64,000 nucleotides of DNA from Pagrus major (Eukaryota; Chordata; Actinopteri; Spariformes; Sparidae): contig NC_133221.1 in the NCBI RefSeq assembly GCF_040436345.1, positions 2,498,618 through 2,562,617 on the forward strand, in the 5' to 3' direction. The stretch's first letter is position 1. Each line of letters starts with the position of its first letter. Below, in pieces: positions 22,201 to 33,086 of the stretch. The translations under genes and the position numbers were made by a program. The notes under the pieces are model-generated. The model had not been told where the DNA came from and made no database searches. It saw only the letters and a list, made by a program, of their open reading frames with translations.

Positions 22201-25200
22201 AAATAATGAGGGAGAGCTCAAGAACCTGAACTGGTGTGTTTTAAACTTCACTGAATGTTCTCACCTCTGACATCCATGCAGACCGACTGAAGGCGATTTT
22301 TACAATCAGAGTCGTACCATTGTCCACCACCAGACATCGTTGTGCAGTGCTCTCTACTTAGATAGTTGTCTGGTTGTTGTGGGTGGGTTGTCTCCCACTG
22401 TCTGAACTCAGTCTCCCCGTCTTTGTAGAAACTGGTGTCTGACAGTGACCACCTCCAGCTGTTCATGTCTTCATACAGCCCGATCCAGGCACCCTGAAAG
22501 CAATATTTTAATGTATCTTTCTTTAGGCTAAATTTTAATATAAGCATTCGACCCTGCTCTAGCTTTTAGCTGCTAAAGGAAATGTTTTCACGTAACATTT
22601 TCAGTCTTGATACTGCCTCTACTTTACAATGACTTTGGCTCAACTCTCACAACAATTTGCAAAACCCTTAAGTCTTTCTTAAAACTATATCTAGGTGCCC
22701 ATATGTACACTGAAACAGGATACATGCTGTGATCATTCTTCCTGTTCATACTGGCCATATTATCCCCTGGTAATACTCTTTCAATATACTGTCAGTGACG
22801 GGAGTCAAAATCCACAGTCCTCATTCTGAGTAAAACTACATTCAAAAGTTAATCTGAGGCTTCAGCAGTCTGAGTGACACAGATCCAGTTCATATCCTCC
22901 AAAGTGACAGGCTTTCTAATACAACATTCCCTCCTTTTGTTTCCATCCACTGCAGCTCAACAGGGACACTCAGTCTGGTGAAACACAACGAGGGAGTTTT
23001 ATATTAAAAACACTTCACAGCCCGATTCTAAAAGAGTTGGGACGCTGTGGAGAATAAAGACACAATGCAAACATTTGCAAAGAACTGACTTCAGTCCTGC
23101 TGTTCCTGAGCTCATGTAGTAAAATCATTTATACAATCATGTGTTTGACGACCTCGCCCCATCCTTGCTTGTGAACGACTGAGCCTTTGGAGGACGCCCC
23201 TTTCATACCCGATTATGATACGATCACCTGTTACCGATGAACCTGTTTACCTGTGGAAGCTTCCAACACAACAACTTTCAGGCTTTTGTTGCCCCGTCAC
23301 AATTTGTTTGAAACGCGTCGCTTCAGAATAGACATATATTTACACAAATCAGTGAAGTTGAACAAGAAATAAATAAATTGTCTTTGTACTGTTTTCAATT
23401 GAGTTTATGTCAAAAAGGATCAGCAAATTATCACATTCACGATTCTCCTTTGCTCTCCGCTTCACTCTCTCTTTCTTTTTTCATTGCAATCTTTTCCTTT
23501 TGAAATTTATTTGTATTTTTTCCTGGATACCTACATATCACTGGGAGCCTAATTTATGATAGTTACTGGAGGCTACGACTGTTTTTTAAACTGTTTTACC
23601 CTGAGAGTGTGGCTTATCAGCAGCACAACCCGGCACTGTCGTGACCGGGATTGAGGAGCTCAGCTAACAGAAGCTAATTAGCAGCAAGATGCCTCCTTTT
23701 TCCACGGAGGACTACCACAAACTGCTCCAGAAGATAGCAGTACTGGAAACAAAAATGCATCGGCTCGAAGTGAACGTGGAGATAAATGGACAATATGGAA
23801 ATGATACTACTCTGCCGATATTCCAAAACAGTGAAAGGGAGCAGGCTAACACAAAGCTAACGGGCACAACCAAGGCACGGCCGGAGCCAGGTGTAAATGG
23901 GAGTAAATCAAACAGTCCTCCCTGGAACTCTCTTGGTGCTAAGCCAAAGCACCACAAAATACCTCCCTCAAACATGGGAAGACGATTATCAGGCAGAACC
24001 CAGCACTCGGAGATGGATTACGACACCGAGTGGCCTGCACTGCCATCACACAGGACTGTCTCCTCAACCCCAAAACCACGGAGAAAACAACCACGGACCA
24101 AGGCTACGAGCAAACTGCCCCAAGACACAGGGATTCTACTTGTGAACAGATTTGCTCCACTTTCACAGGACCCAGACTCCCCAAAAGAAGGCTCATCTCC
24201 CAGGACCAGAGAAAGGTATGAGGCTAAATCTGATGCTAAAGGGCTACAGAGAGAGCTAACCACTGGGCCTCAAACTCTGATAGTGGGTGACGGAGCTGTG
24301 TATGACATAAAATGCTTTTGCAGCAAGAACAACACCAAGGTACTGTGTTTTCCCAATGACATGGTGTCTGATGTTTCAAAAAAGATCCTGAAGATTGTTG
24401 CTGAGCATCCAACATTGAAATCGCTCATCATACACACAGGAGCCCTTGATGTTGTGAAGCAACAATCAGAGCTATTAAAACGAGACTTCATGGAACTGAT
24501 AAACAAAGTTCAGTGTTTAAATACTGAGGTGTTTTTCAGTGGACCTCCAACAGTTCGGCGAGGAGATGAGAGATTCAGCAGGCTGATGATGCTGAACAGA
24601 TGGCTTAAAGATACATGTACTGCTCAATCACTGAACTTTATTGACAACTTCAACATCTTTTGGGAACGCAGGCACCTCTTTAAGGCAGATGGATTTAGCC
24701 TTAACAAGTCAGGAGTACAGCTGCTAAGTGCCAACATCTTTTACTTTTTGCGTCAGGCACCAGCAGTCCCTGTCAAGGACAAGAGACAAAACAATCCAAA
24801 ACAGCAGATAAGACGGCGCTCTGGTGAGGGCGCTGAGATAAGGATTGACAGCGGAGGACAGCAGACTCAGAAAGAACCTGCAACATCATCATCTGCACCC
24901 CAGCAACTGGATTATCCACCAGCCTCAACAACGTCATCATCTGCACCCCAACAAGTGGATTATCCACCAGCCCCAACAACGTCATCATCTGCACCCCAAC
25001 AAGTGGATCATCCACCAGCCCCATCAGCTCAACACGAGGAGTCTCCCTTAGCCCCAAAAGCCCCAAAGGGGGAGTCTCCCCCGGCCCCAACAGGAGACTC
25101 CCAACATTCAACCCCCCGAACCCCATCCAGCCCCCAACTCTCTTCATCTAGTCCTGACTCCCCATTTCTGGATTTCCCTGACAGGATGAAGAGCTTTCTC

Positions 25201-28200
25201 ACTAGTGGAATCCAACTAACACCACGCCAGGGTCTCATATTTTTCCCCATTAACCCCCCACATCGTCCACCCCCTCGCATTCCACCGCGTCAGAAACAAC
25301 CCTCGACCAAAAGTCACCGAGCCCCCCCACTTCCTCGGAATCACCATATCATTGAGTCTGAATGATATGTGCCGGGTCCAGGCTGCAATACTGATATCAA
25401 GAATGTTCTTTCCCAGGAAAAGTCAGGGCCCTATGGAGTTCAGGCAGCTTTCTCAATCCCTGTGGTGATGGGTAACAGAAAAGTGATCAAACTGGTGAGA
25501 AATAAAAAGGGTTCAATTAAATCTACCAATCTAGTGAGTATAGCTTGTCAACCTCGAAACTCAACAGTGTCTCCTGTTATCTCCACAAGGTTAGCTCTAC
25601 TTAATAAGATCACTAGCCAACAAATCATTGTTAGTAAATGACATCATTATGACCTATAATCTAGACTTCTTACTTCTTAGTGAAACATGGCTGACTGAAT
25701 GTAGCTGTGCTACCATCCTCAATGAGGTTGCACCAACAAATTTCAGTTTTATGAATAAGTGTCGAAGTGGTAAGAAAGGCGGGGGAGTTGCTACCATTTT
25801 TAAATCTGTATTTCAGTGCAAGGAAACTATATTTGGTGATTTTAGCTCTTTTGAATATCTCTGTTTTTTAGTAAAGGGGGATCCAAAAGTTCTCTTCCTA
25901 ATTATTTACAGACCACCAAGATACCCAAGAAAATTCTTTGATGAGTTTGCCGAACTGCTGTCAGTTATCTGCACTGACCACAACTTTTTTATCATAACAG
26001 GGGATTTTAACATTCACATAGACAATAACATGGACACAAATGCCAAAGAACTTTGCTCTCTTCTTGACACTTTTGGCCTCTCCCAACATGTGAAAGGGCC
26101 CACACACACTCGAGGCCACACTCTGGATCTGATTATCTCTAGAGGTGTTGACATTACTTCTGTTGATATCAAGGACTTGGCTCTTTCTGATCATTTCTGT
26201 GTGTTCTTTGACTTACAGATAACTCCGGACATGCAGTTACCCTCTGTATCTGTTAGGAAAAGGTTCATAAATGAGAATACCAGTGTTAAGTTTATGGAGG
26301 CTATAGTCATGTCACCAACTGTGAGTGCAGAGACAGTTGATGAACTCCTGGATAATTTCAACTGCAAAATCTCAAATGTCATTGATACCATTGCACCTTT
26401 TAAAACTAAGATGACCTTGACCAGACAGAGAACACCATGGAGGAACACTTTGATGGTAAAGGCTCTGAAAACAGAATGCAGGAAAGCTGAGCGTAAATGG
26501 AGAAAAACTAAACTTCAAATCCACCATGACCTCTACAAACAAAGTCTTTGTAATTTTAACCATGGGTTATTCAAGGCTAGACAGCAACACTTTACTGAAA
26601 TGATTAATAAGAACATCAACAACACTCGTGCTCTGTTTGCTATGGTTGATAAGCTTACAACCCCCCCAAAAGAGATAGCTTCAGAACTCTTTTCCACAGA
26701 AAAATGCAATGAATTTGCTTACTTCTTCAATGAAAAAATCAAATCCATAAGGCTAAATATCAACACAAATCAGCAAAATAATACAATGATGCAATCCCTA
26801 AAATCACCTAGGAATAAATCAACGGTAATGTCAGAGTTTAATACAGTTGACCAAAAAACCTTAGAAGAAACAGTTCAGCATCTTAAAACATCGACATGTT
26901 GTCTTGACTCAATACCATCTGACTTTTTTAAAACTATTATAAGCTCTGTCCAAACAGATCTGCAACAAATAATAAATTTCTCACTTCAATCAGGCACGTT
27001 TCCTAAACCCCTGAAAGTAGCTGCCATCAAGCCACTCTTAAAAAAGAGAACATTGGATACTACCATTTTAACCAATTACAGACCCATCTCAAATCTTCCC
27101 TTTATAGCCAAGATCGTTGAGAAAGTGTTTTTTAATCAACTCAGCAACTTCTTGAACTCCAGTGGACTCTTCGACAAATTTCAATCAGGCTTCCGACCTC
27201 ACCACAGTACAGAAACAGCTCTTATTAGAGTGTTAAATGACATAAGGCTGAACACTGACTCAGGCAAGGTGTCAGTTCTGGTCATGTTGGATCTCAGTGC
27301 TGCGTTTGACACTGTGGATCACAGTATACTGCTGGACAGGTTGGAAACCTGGGCAGGACTCAGCGGGACAGTCCTAAAATGGTTCAGGTCCTACTTAGAG
27401 GAACGGAGTTATTTTGTGACCATTGGTAGTTATCAATCCGATCGAGTGGCTATGACGTGTGGAGTTCCTCAGGGGTCAGTCCTTGGACCCCTTCTGTTTA
27501 ACCTGTATATGCTGCCTTTGGGTCAAATTCTACAGAACTCTAATGTCAACTATCATAGTTATGCAGATGACACACAGATATATCTTGCACTGTCTCCAGA
27601 TGACTGCAGTCCAATAGAGTCATTATGTCACTGTTTAGAGCAAGTCAAAAATTGGATGAGCCAAAATTTCCTTCAGTTAAATCAAGAAAAAACTGAGATC
27701 ATTGTTTTTGGAAATAAAGAGAAGAGGGTTGCTATCAGTAAACATCTTGAGTCACTGTCTCTAGAAACTAAAGACCAAGTCCGAAACCTTGGCGTGCTGA
27801 TAGACTCAGATCTGACCTTCAACAGCCATATCAAATCAGTCACCAAATCAGCCTTTTATCAACTTAAGAACATATCCAGAATTAAGGGTTTTATGTCCCA
27901 AACTGATCAGGAGAAGCGGATTCATGCTTTTATCTCCAGTAGACTAGACTACTGTAACGGTCTTCTGACTGGTCTCCCCCAAAAAAGCATCAAACAGCTG
28001 CAGCTCATTCAGAACGCTGCAGCTCGAGTTTTAACCAGAACAAAGAGATCAGATCACATCACCCCGGTTCTTAAGACCTTACACTGGCTCCCAGTCAGCT
28101 ACAGAATAGATTTTAAAGTTCTGCTACTGATTTACAAATCACTGAATGGTTTAGGTCCAGAATACATGAATGACATGTTAGTAGAGTACAAACCCAGTAG

Positions 28201-30061
28201 AGCTCTGAGATCTACTGACTCAGGTCAGATAGTGGAGCTCAGAGTTCAGACCAGACATGGTGAAGCAGCATTTAGCTGCTATGCTGCACACAAGTGGAAC
28301 AAACTACCAGCAGAACTGAGATCAGCCCCAACTGTAAGCACTTTTAAATCCAGGTTAAAAACATTTCTCTTTTCACGTGCTTATAGCTGAGAACTTAAAA
28401 CTTTATCTATTTTCTTTTATTTTACTTTTATTTGCTCTTGCTTTTAACTCTGTTTTCAGTGTTTTGTTTGTTTTTATTTTGTCTTATGCTTCCTTTTTTA
28501 TGTAAAGCACATTGAGTTGCCTTGGTATGAAATGCGCTATATAAATAAAGATGCCTTGCCTGCCTTCTGTTTAATTTGTATTTTACACAACGTCCCAACT
28601 TCTTTGGAAAGAGCGTTGTATACATATATAGACATATGTAGACATATAGTCTATGAGTACATTTCATATTGTAAACAAATAAATATGAGGCATTTTCTAG
28701 AGGTAGAGGTAGGAGTAGTTTAGATTCAAGCTGCACCTTAATCAGACACAAGATTAAAGTGCTGCTTACAATGTCCTTCTGAGAAGTAGTGGAATAGAAG
28801 TACAGAGTGGCAGTAAATGGAAATACTCAAGTACAAGTACAGTACCTCAAAATGTTACTTCAAAATGTATCTACTGACTTTACACCAATGTGGAAGTGCA
28901 AAACTTTCAACCTGCGTGTCATTTACATGTTTGTCAAAAATGGATTTGAGATTAAAGAAAGACATCAGTGAACTCACATAGGGCACATTGCTTTTATCTA
29001 CGGTGTCGATCAGGATCCTCACGTCCTCCATGTTGCCTATAGTTGCCAGGTCAGTGTATTTCTCTCTGCAGTACCTCTGAGCTTCAGGCATGTTCTTCAC
29101 GTCATAAACAAAATGGTACTGACGAGGGACATGTGATGAGACAGCACTCAGCCCTGTAGTGACAGACATGCATACTGGTGACATTTGGGTGAAACATGAC
29201 TTCTATGAATCATCTGGACTTTGTCACGTTGCATTTCAGTGTATTCAGGTGTGTCGTTGTCTCTGTCAGTAAAATCAGCTGTGGAATGTAACAAAGTCAT
29301 TTACTTAAGTACTGTACTTAAACTAGTGACAGGGTTGGGGGTGTCTGTTGACACTTTAAGGACAATTTGCAGTATTTCTGTTTATGTAACTTTATATTTC
29401 TACTCCATTACATTTCACTGTAATATCAGACTTTTACTGCAGTACATTTAATTGTTATTCAGATTTAGATTTTAGTCTAAAGACACATGACAACCTGAAA
29501 TACAATAAAATACATAGTTATATATTACACCAGTGTTTCTCTGGGACGTCCCAGTAACTCAAGTGGTAGAGCATGCGTCTCATGCACAGAGGTAATACAT
29601 ACTAATTAACCGATTGAATCATCCCTAATTGCATTTTTAAGAATAAATGAGAGCTGTGATTGGTTCCTGCTTTATTCAGACAGATCCCAGTTTATTGTTT
29701 TTTGTTTTAAAAGTCAGTTCAGCGTCGAGAAATATTGAGGAACTCAGTGATGGTTTGTAAACGGCACACACCAAAGCTGGACTGGAAAAAATAGAAAGCT
29801 AAAGACTGTAAGAGCTGCAGCGTGACCACAAAATATTTCAGGGTAAAAGAAATCAAATTCAGAGGATTCAGTTTGCATTAGTCTGTGCGTCAGTCAAAGG
29901 AGAAGGATTATATAAATGTGGGACATCATTTTTAATTCAGACTTCTGATGACAGTTTTGTCCCCACAAGGTTTTGTGCTGTAATAAAAGAATATAAACAT
30001 CTATAAAACAAATAAACTACTGACCTGATGCAGCCATGATGAGCAGCAGGACTGCGTCCAT
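19262..30061 (-). CDS. Two-CTLD secretory lectin, copy B (C-terminus KDEL)
   Basis: Minus-strand exons are 30061-30025 (signal MDAVLLLIMAAS), 29153-28978, 22493-22265, 21054-20713, 19978-19878 and 19390-19262, an in-frame total of 337 residues. A phase 1-1 Ser/Thr exon (20330-20199) can be added without breaking the frame, giving 381. CTLD1 (exons 2-3) carries a three-codon insertion before its QPD and WYD in place of WND. CTLD2 keeps QPD and WWD. The tail has the NDPAV and SWRKQSDGKVFHKEE blocks, six lysines after ETK-type sequence, then DEL and stop, so the protein ends KDEL, the ER-retrieval signal read by KDEL receptors. The intron between exons 2 and 3 holds an antisense L2-like LINE, raising it from 1.1 to about 6.5 kb. 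All coding exons are open. Localisation is inferred from signal peptide plus KDEL only. Confidence 0.85.
19961..20061. repeat. Direct repeat, proximal copy (exon 5 boundary)
   Basis: This roughly 100-bp block (exon 5 start, acceptor and upstream intron) is repeated at 20430-20529. The two copies flank the Ser/Thr-rich exon. Units 1 and 3 have one copy and no extra exon. Confidence 0.85.
20199..20330 (-). CDS. Extra mucin-like Ser/Thr-rich exon of lectin copy B
   Basis: On the minus strand, acceptor CTGCAG (20336-20331) precedes 132 bp that end at donor GTGAGT (20198-20193). Entering and leaving in phase 1, it fits exactly between exon 4 (phase 1 exit) and exon 5. The frame reads about 44 residues of TTSS/ITSS repeats ending in TPPTSSTTQPDA, a typical O-glycosylated spacer. 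The nearby acceptor TTCAG would give a His/Gln-rich frame with a stop, so the CTGCAG site is preferred. It has no counterpart in copies A and C. Use in mRNA is inferred. Confidence 0.6.
20430..20529. repeat. Direct repeat, distal copy with truncated exon 5
   Basis: Second copy of 19961-20061. It contains the acceptor and first bases of exon 5, then breaks off into unrelated sequence at 20430, so it cannot replace exon 5. Confidence 0.85.
21941..22190 (+). mobile_element. LINE 3'-end fragment in intron of gene B
   Basis: Copy of 3631-3880 at the same intron position, with a few substitutions. Confidence 0.65.
22530..22845. repeat. Unit-2-specific insertion, unclassified
   Basis: About 310 bp next to exon 3 of gene B have no counterpart in units 1 and 3, where sequence passes directly from ctttctttagcctcac to actca(g/a)aagttaatctg. 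No ORF or clear terminal repeat is visible; the source is unknown. Confidence 0.55.
23689..25365 (+). CDS. LINE ORF1 protein with degenerate SGNH esterase fold
   Basis: 558 residues from ATG 23689. Residues about 6-30 form a short coiled coil (DYHKLLQKIAVLETKMHRLE). Residues about 195-355 match the SGNH-hydrolase-like domain of CR1/L2 ORF1 proteins. The active-site positions are changed: G-D-G at 200-202 where G-D-S carries the nucleophile, G-A-L-D at 251-254 where G-x-N-D is expected, and D-G-F-S at 334-337 where D-x-x-H is expected. About residues 400-445 hold three 16-residue repeats around SSSAPQQVDYPP, followed by a Pro/Ser-rich tail. In this family ORF1p is thought to bind RNA and membranes. 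The frame is intact although the esterase should be inactive. Confidence 0.9.
   Translation: MPPFSTEDYHKLLQKIAVLETKMHRLEVNVEINGQYGNDTTLPIFQNSEREQANTKLTGTTKARPEPGVNGSKSNSPPWNSLGAKPKHHKIPPSNMGRRLSGRTQHSEMDYDTEWPALPSHRTVSSTPKPRRKQPRTKATSKLPQDTGILLVNRFAPLSQDPDSPKEGSSPRTRERYEAKSDAKGLQRELTTGPQTLIVGDGAVYDIKCFCSKNNTKVLCFPNDMVSDVSKKILKIVAEHPTLKSLIIHTGALDVVKQQSELLKRDFMELINKVQCLNTEVFFSGPPTVRRGDERFSRLMMLNRWLKDTCTAQSLNFIDNFNIFWERRHLFKADGFSLNKSGVQLLSANIFYFLRQAPAVPVKDKRQNNPKQQIRRRSGEGAEIRIDSGGQQTQKEPATSSSAPQQLDYPPASTTSSSAPQQVDYPPAPTTSSSAPQQVDHPPAPSAQHEESPLAPKAPKGESPPAPTGDSQHSTPRTPSSPQLSSSSPDSPFLDFPDRMKSFLTSGIQLTPRQGLIFFPINPPHRPPPRIPPRQKQPSTKSHRAPPLPRNHHIIESE
25369..25641 (+). pseudogene. LINE ORF2 N-terminal piece, frameshifted
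   Basis: This frame opens right after the ORF1 stop and ends TRLALLN, then shifts. In related LINEs the segment continues as the IRSLxNK block at the start of the AP-endonuclease domain. Here aataagatcacta (25602-25614) looks two bases short, and the expected reading resumes in the frame of the next feature. The first metal-binding Asn of the endonuclease is thus separated from the rest. Confidence 0.7.
25628..28390 (+). CDS. LINE ORF2: AP-endonuclease and reverse transcriptase
   Basis: About 920 open residues. The endonuclease part shows SETWL, IYRPP, GDFNIHID and the C-terminal LSDHFCVFFDL. The reverse transcriptase shows NYRPISNLPF, QSGFRPHHSTETAL, LDLSAAFDTVDH, GVPQGSVLGPLLFNLY and the catalytic YADD near residue 646. 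A typical C-terminal region follows (SRLDYCNGLLTGLPQ, ARVLTRTKRSDHITPVLKTLHWLPV). The family role is target-primed reverse transcription. The 2-nt loss near 25606 removes the natural N-terminus, so the element is probably not autonomous although the remainder is uninterrupted. Confidence 0.93.
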   Translation: MLVNDIIMTYNLDFLLLSETWLTECSCATILNEVAPTNFSFMNKCRSGKKGGGVATIFKSVFQCKETIFGDFSSFEYLCFLVKGDPKVLFLIIYRPPRYPRKFFDEFAELLSVICTDHNFFIITGDFNIHIDNNMDTNAKELCSLLDTFGLSQHVKGPTHTRGHTLDLIISRGVDITSVDIKDLALSDHFCVFFDLQITPDMQLPSVSVRKRFINENTSVKFMEAIVMSPTVSAETVDELLDNFNCKISNVIDTIAPFKTKMTLTRQRTPWRNTLMVKALKTECRKAERKWRKTKLQIHHDLYKQSLCNFNHGLFKARQQHFTEMINKNINNTRALFAMVDKLTTPPKEIASELFSTEKCNEFAYFFNEKIKSIRLNINTNQQNNTMMQSLKSPRNKSTVMSEFNTVDQKTLEETVQHLKTSTCCLDSIPSDFFKTIISSVQTDLQQIINFSLQSGTFPKPLKVAAIKPLLKKRTLDTTILTNYRPISNLPFIAKIVEKVFFNQLSNFLNSSGLFDKFQSGFRPHHSTETALIRVLNDIRLNTDSGKVSVLVMLDLSAAFDTVDHSILLDRLETWAGLSGTVLKWFRSYLEERSYFVTIGSYQSDRVAMTCGVPQGSVLGPLLFNLYMLPLGQILQNSNVNYHSYADDTQIYLALSPDDCSPIESLCHCLEQVKNWMSQNFLQLNQEKTEIIVFGNKEKRVAISKHLESLSLETKDQVRNLGVLIDSDLTFNSHIKSVTKSAFYQLKNISRIKGFMSQTDQEKRIHAFISSRLDYCNGLLTGLPQKSIKQLQLIQNAAARVLTRTKRSDHITPVLKTLHWLPVSYRIDFKVLLLIYKSLNGLGPEYMNDMLVEYKPSRALRSTDSGQIVELRVQTRHGEAAFSCYAAHKWNKLPAELRSAPTVSTFKSRLKTFLFSRAYS
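29541..29592 (+). repeat. tRNA-like 5' half (unit 2)
   Basis: Same A-box-bearing relic as 5829-5884, here followed by different sequence because the piggyBac-type element is absent from this unit. Confidence 0.45.
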
Positions 30062-30330
30062 CTTCGTCGGCTCTCTGTTCGTTCTGATGTGAGACGTCAG
30101 ACTTGTGGCTGTTGATGTAGCTCATTAAAGCTGACACTGCTTCAACACAATACGTCACTGTCCACCTGTGATTTGCATTGTTGGGAGCTGTAAACTTCGA
30201 GTACGCTGCTAAAACTGAACTTTACCCTTTATGCATGACATGGTTTGCATCCTTCATTTGGCTATCACAATGTTTATGACAAGGACACACACAAGAACAA
30301 CACATTCATGGAAAATTTCATTACACATAC

Positions 30331-30393
30331 CTTAATGTTCGTGCCAGACTGGGTCCATGGGATTCTTTGCTGAGTCTCAGCCTCATCCCAGCG
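30331..30393 (-). other. Candidate 63-bp upstream exon (unit 2)
   Basis: Counterpart of 8103-8165, upstream of the gene B signal exon, with acceptor TTTTACAG and donor GTATGT. Open over 21 codons; may be 5' UTR. Confidence 0.35.
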
Positions 30394-31358
30394 CTGTAAA
30401 ACAACATAGAGATACTCTGTCACACGTAAAAGTCGTGTGTTCATAATTTTATTTTTTATAATTTTATTTGAGTAAAAGTAGGATTGAAATGTGATTAATG
30501 TATCAAAAGTAAAAGTACTCATACTTCTGAAAAATGCCCTTGAGATGTGACAAACTGTGAACTAAAAGCAGCCCAATTGAGATAAATTGCTATAATAAGC
30601 CGAATTTATCAAATAAGATACATGCTGGAATTATTCTATGCAAATCAAAGTTAAGCTAACTCTTAATTGTTGTCAGGAATGTTAAAGGTGCTTCGGCTGC
30701 ACAAACAGCCACAGACCGTTTGTTTGAAGAAATGCAAGGTTGTCATGAATAACTGGACAAACAGGTGATTTTAGTGTTTCAAGAGACCAAACGAATCTGT
30801 AACAGAGTTTATCAAACACCTTCAGAGAGTGTAGGAATCTAGTGAAGCCATAAAAATGGACCATTGTGAAACAGAACAAACTCTAATGAATGGCTGATTG
30901 CCTATGATAGAGACTGTCTTTAAAATAAGAGATCTTTTAGAGATCAGACAGACTTGAAGCCTCAGAGAAAAGTGCTCCTGATGAAGGAAGCAGCCCTCCT
31001 CCCCTCACAACAGCTCAGAGGACAGCAGAGGGAGGAGCCCCACAAACAACACACACACACTCACACACAGAGAGAAAAGAGGAACTGTAGACCAGAATAG
31101 ACGAGATGATCAGATATGATTTTCATACACTGAGGTACGTGTCAGGCAGCAGGTCTAACAGGTGTCAGGTGACCAGGCCGCTGTACCATCTTCTCTCACA
31201 CCATGTTTAACACGTATAGAAATCTGACCAACGACAGGCAGAAATCCACATTACTTCTGTGGACAAACCACCAGAATAAAGTGAGTTTCAACCTGCCGGC
31301 CTGATGTTTACGTAATCGTCAGAAATGTGTTTGAGATGAGAGAGAAAGGTGAACTCAC

Positions 31359-31500
31359 GTGGCTGTATTCAGAGTCCACCATTGAGCTTTTATCTGCCGT
31401 GTCATTCAGGATCTTCACGTCCTCCATGTTGTCTGTAGTTGCCAGGTGTGTGTTTTTCTCTGCAGCACCTCTGAGCTTCAGTCACGTTCTTCAGGACATA
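31359..31500 (-). pseudogene. Vestigial CTLD1 exon (unit 2, proximal)
   Basis: Counterpart of 9045-9190. It lacks the TAA seen there but has lost two bases in the AAACACACACC run, which breaks the frame. The 5' part of the exon is missing as in unit 1. Confidence 0.75.
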
Positions 31501-31603
31501 AAGAAAATGCTATTTTCATTATCTTATGAAATTGTGTGCAATTGATTTTCATGTGTTACCTCTAAATGTTTAACTGTTTCAACCCTAAATGTATTAACAG
31601 ATA

Positions 31604-31797
31604 CAGTACTGTGCAAAAGTTTTAGGCAGGTGTGAAGAAATGCTGTAAACTATGAATGCTTTCAAAAATATAAATAATAATTGTTTATTTTTATCAATTT
31701 ACAAATTGCAAAGTGAGCGAACAAAAGAAAAATCTAAATCAAATCAATATTTGGTGTTACGACCCTTTGCCTTCAAACCAGCATCAATTCTTTGCCG
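31604..31797 (+). mobile_element. Tc1/mariner-type fragment (unit 2)
   Basis: Same truncated end as 9286-9482, beginning cagtactgtgcaaaagtttt. Confidence 0.7.
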
Positions 31798-31879
31798 CCA
31801 CGCCTCACGCGAGGTGTGTTTGGAGTATAAGTATTGGATCCCCATTAAGTACTGGATTTCATTGGATTCCATTACTGGA

Positions 31880-32105
31880 TTTATTGTATGTTTGGATTTA
31901 GGATCTACAGTATGATTGGATATGGGATCTATTGGGACTTGGGATCTACTGCATGATTGGATATGGGATCTATTGGGACCTGGGATCTACACTATGATTG
32001 GATATGGGATCTATTGGGACCTGGGGTCTACTGCATGATTGGATATGGGATCTACTGCATGATTGGATATGGGATCTACTGCATGATTGGATATGGGGTC
32101 CAATG
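31880..32105. repeat. Short allele of the 24/41-bp minisatellite
   Basis: Only a handful of the gattggatatgggatcta units remain at the position where unit 1 has about 2 kb. Confidence 0.9.
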
Positions 32106-32216
32106 CATAATGGTACATCGTTTTTAATTTAGACTTCTGATGACAGTTTTGTCCCCACAAGGTTTTGTGCTGTAATAAAAGAATATAAACATCTATAAAA
32201 CAAATAAACTACTGAC

Positions 32217-32253
32217 CTGATGCAGCCATGATGAGCAGCAGGACTGCGTCCAT
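32217..32253 (-). pseudogene. Orphan lectin signal-peptide exon (unit 2)
   Basis: Identical in coding sequence to exon 1 of genes A and B, with donor GTCAGT. The next CTLD exon downstream (31500-31359) is broken. Confidence 0.65.
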
Positions 32254-33054
32254 CTTCGTCGGCTCTCTGTTCGTTCTGATGTGAGACGTCAGACTTGTGG
32301 CTGTTGATGTAGCTCATTAAAGCTGACACTGCTTCAACACAATACGTCACTGTCCACCTGTGATTTGCATTGTTGGGAGCTGTAAACTTCGAGTACGCTG
32401 CTAAAACTGAACTTTACCCTTTATGCATGACATGGTTTGCATCCTTCATTTGGCTATCACAATGTTTATGACAAGGACACACACAAGAACAACATATTAA
32501 TGGAAAATTTCATTACACATACCTTAATGTTCGTGCCAGACTGGGTCCATGGGATTCTTTGCTGAGTCTCAGCCTCATCCCAGCACTGTAAAACAACAGA
32601 GAGATACTCTGTCACACGTAAAAGTCGTGTGTTCATAATTTTATTTGAGTAAAAGTAGGATTGAAATGTGATTAATGTATCAAAAGTAAAAGTACTCATA
32701 CTTCTGAAAAACGCCCCTGTGAGGGATACATTTTATTATTGATGCACACATACATGCAATATATTTATTTGTTGATTATATTTTGTATCAATCTGAATCT
32801 GATGGTCACTTAAAATTTAAAATATGTGTAGTACAGTGAAAAGTATAAACCCCTGAAATGTAGAGGTGTAGATGTTTACAGGTACAAGTGACACATGATG
32901 AAAGAAGCAGAGACCTTGAGATGTGACAAACTGAACTAAAAGCAGCCCAACTGAGATAAATTGCTACAAAAGAGAAAAGTGCTCCTGATGAAGGAAGCAG
33001 CCCTCCTCCCCTCACAACGGCTCAGAGGACAGCAGAGGGAGGAGCCCCACACAC

Positions 33055-33055
33055 A

Positions 33056-33086
<31 letters not shown>

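Larger units (their letters stand above)
23447..28564 (+). mobile_element. Full-length L2-like (CR1/L2 group) LINE
   Basis: Comparison with 4840-4860 and 41870-41890 gives exact borders: the empty site gattctgtttaattt is split, with TTCT (23443-23446 and 28565-28568) as a probable 4-bp target duplication. The element has a roughly 240-bp 5' UTR, ORF1, ORF2 and a short 3' UTR ending gtaaagcacattgagttgcc ... ataaataaag plus gcctt-type short repeats, a tail style typical of L2 elements. It lies antisense in an intron of lectin gene B and is absent from the other units, so it inserted after the unit duplicated. Confidence 0.93.
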
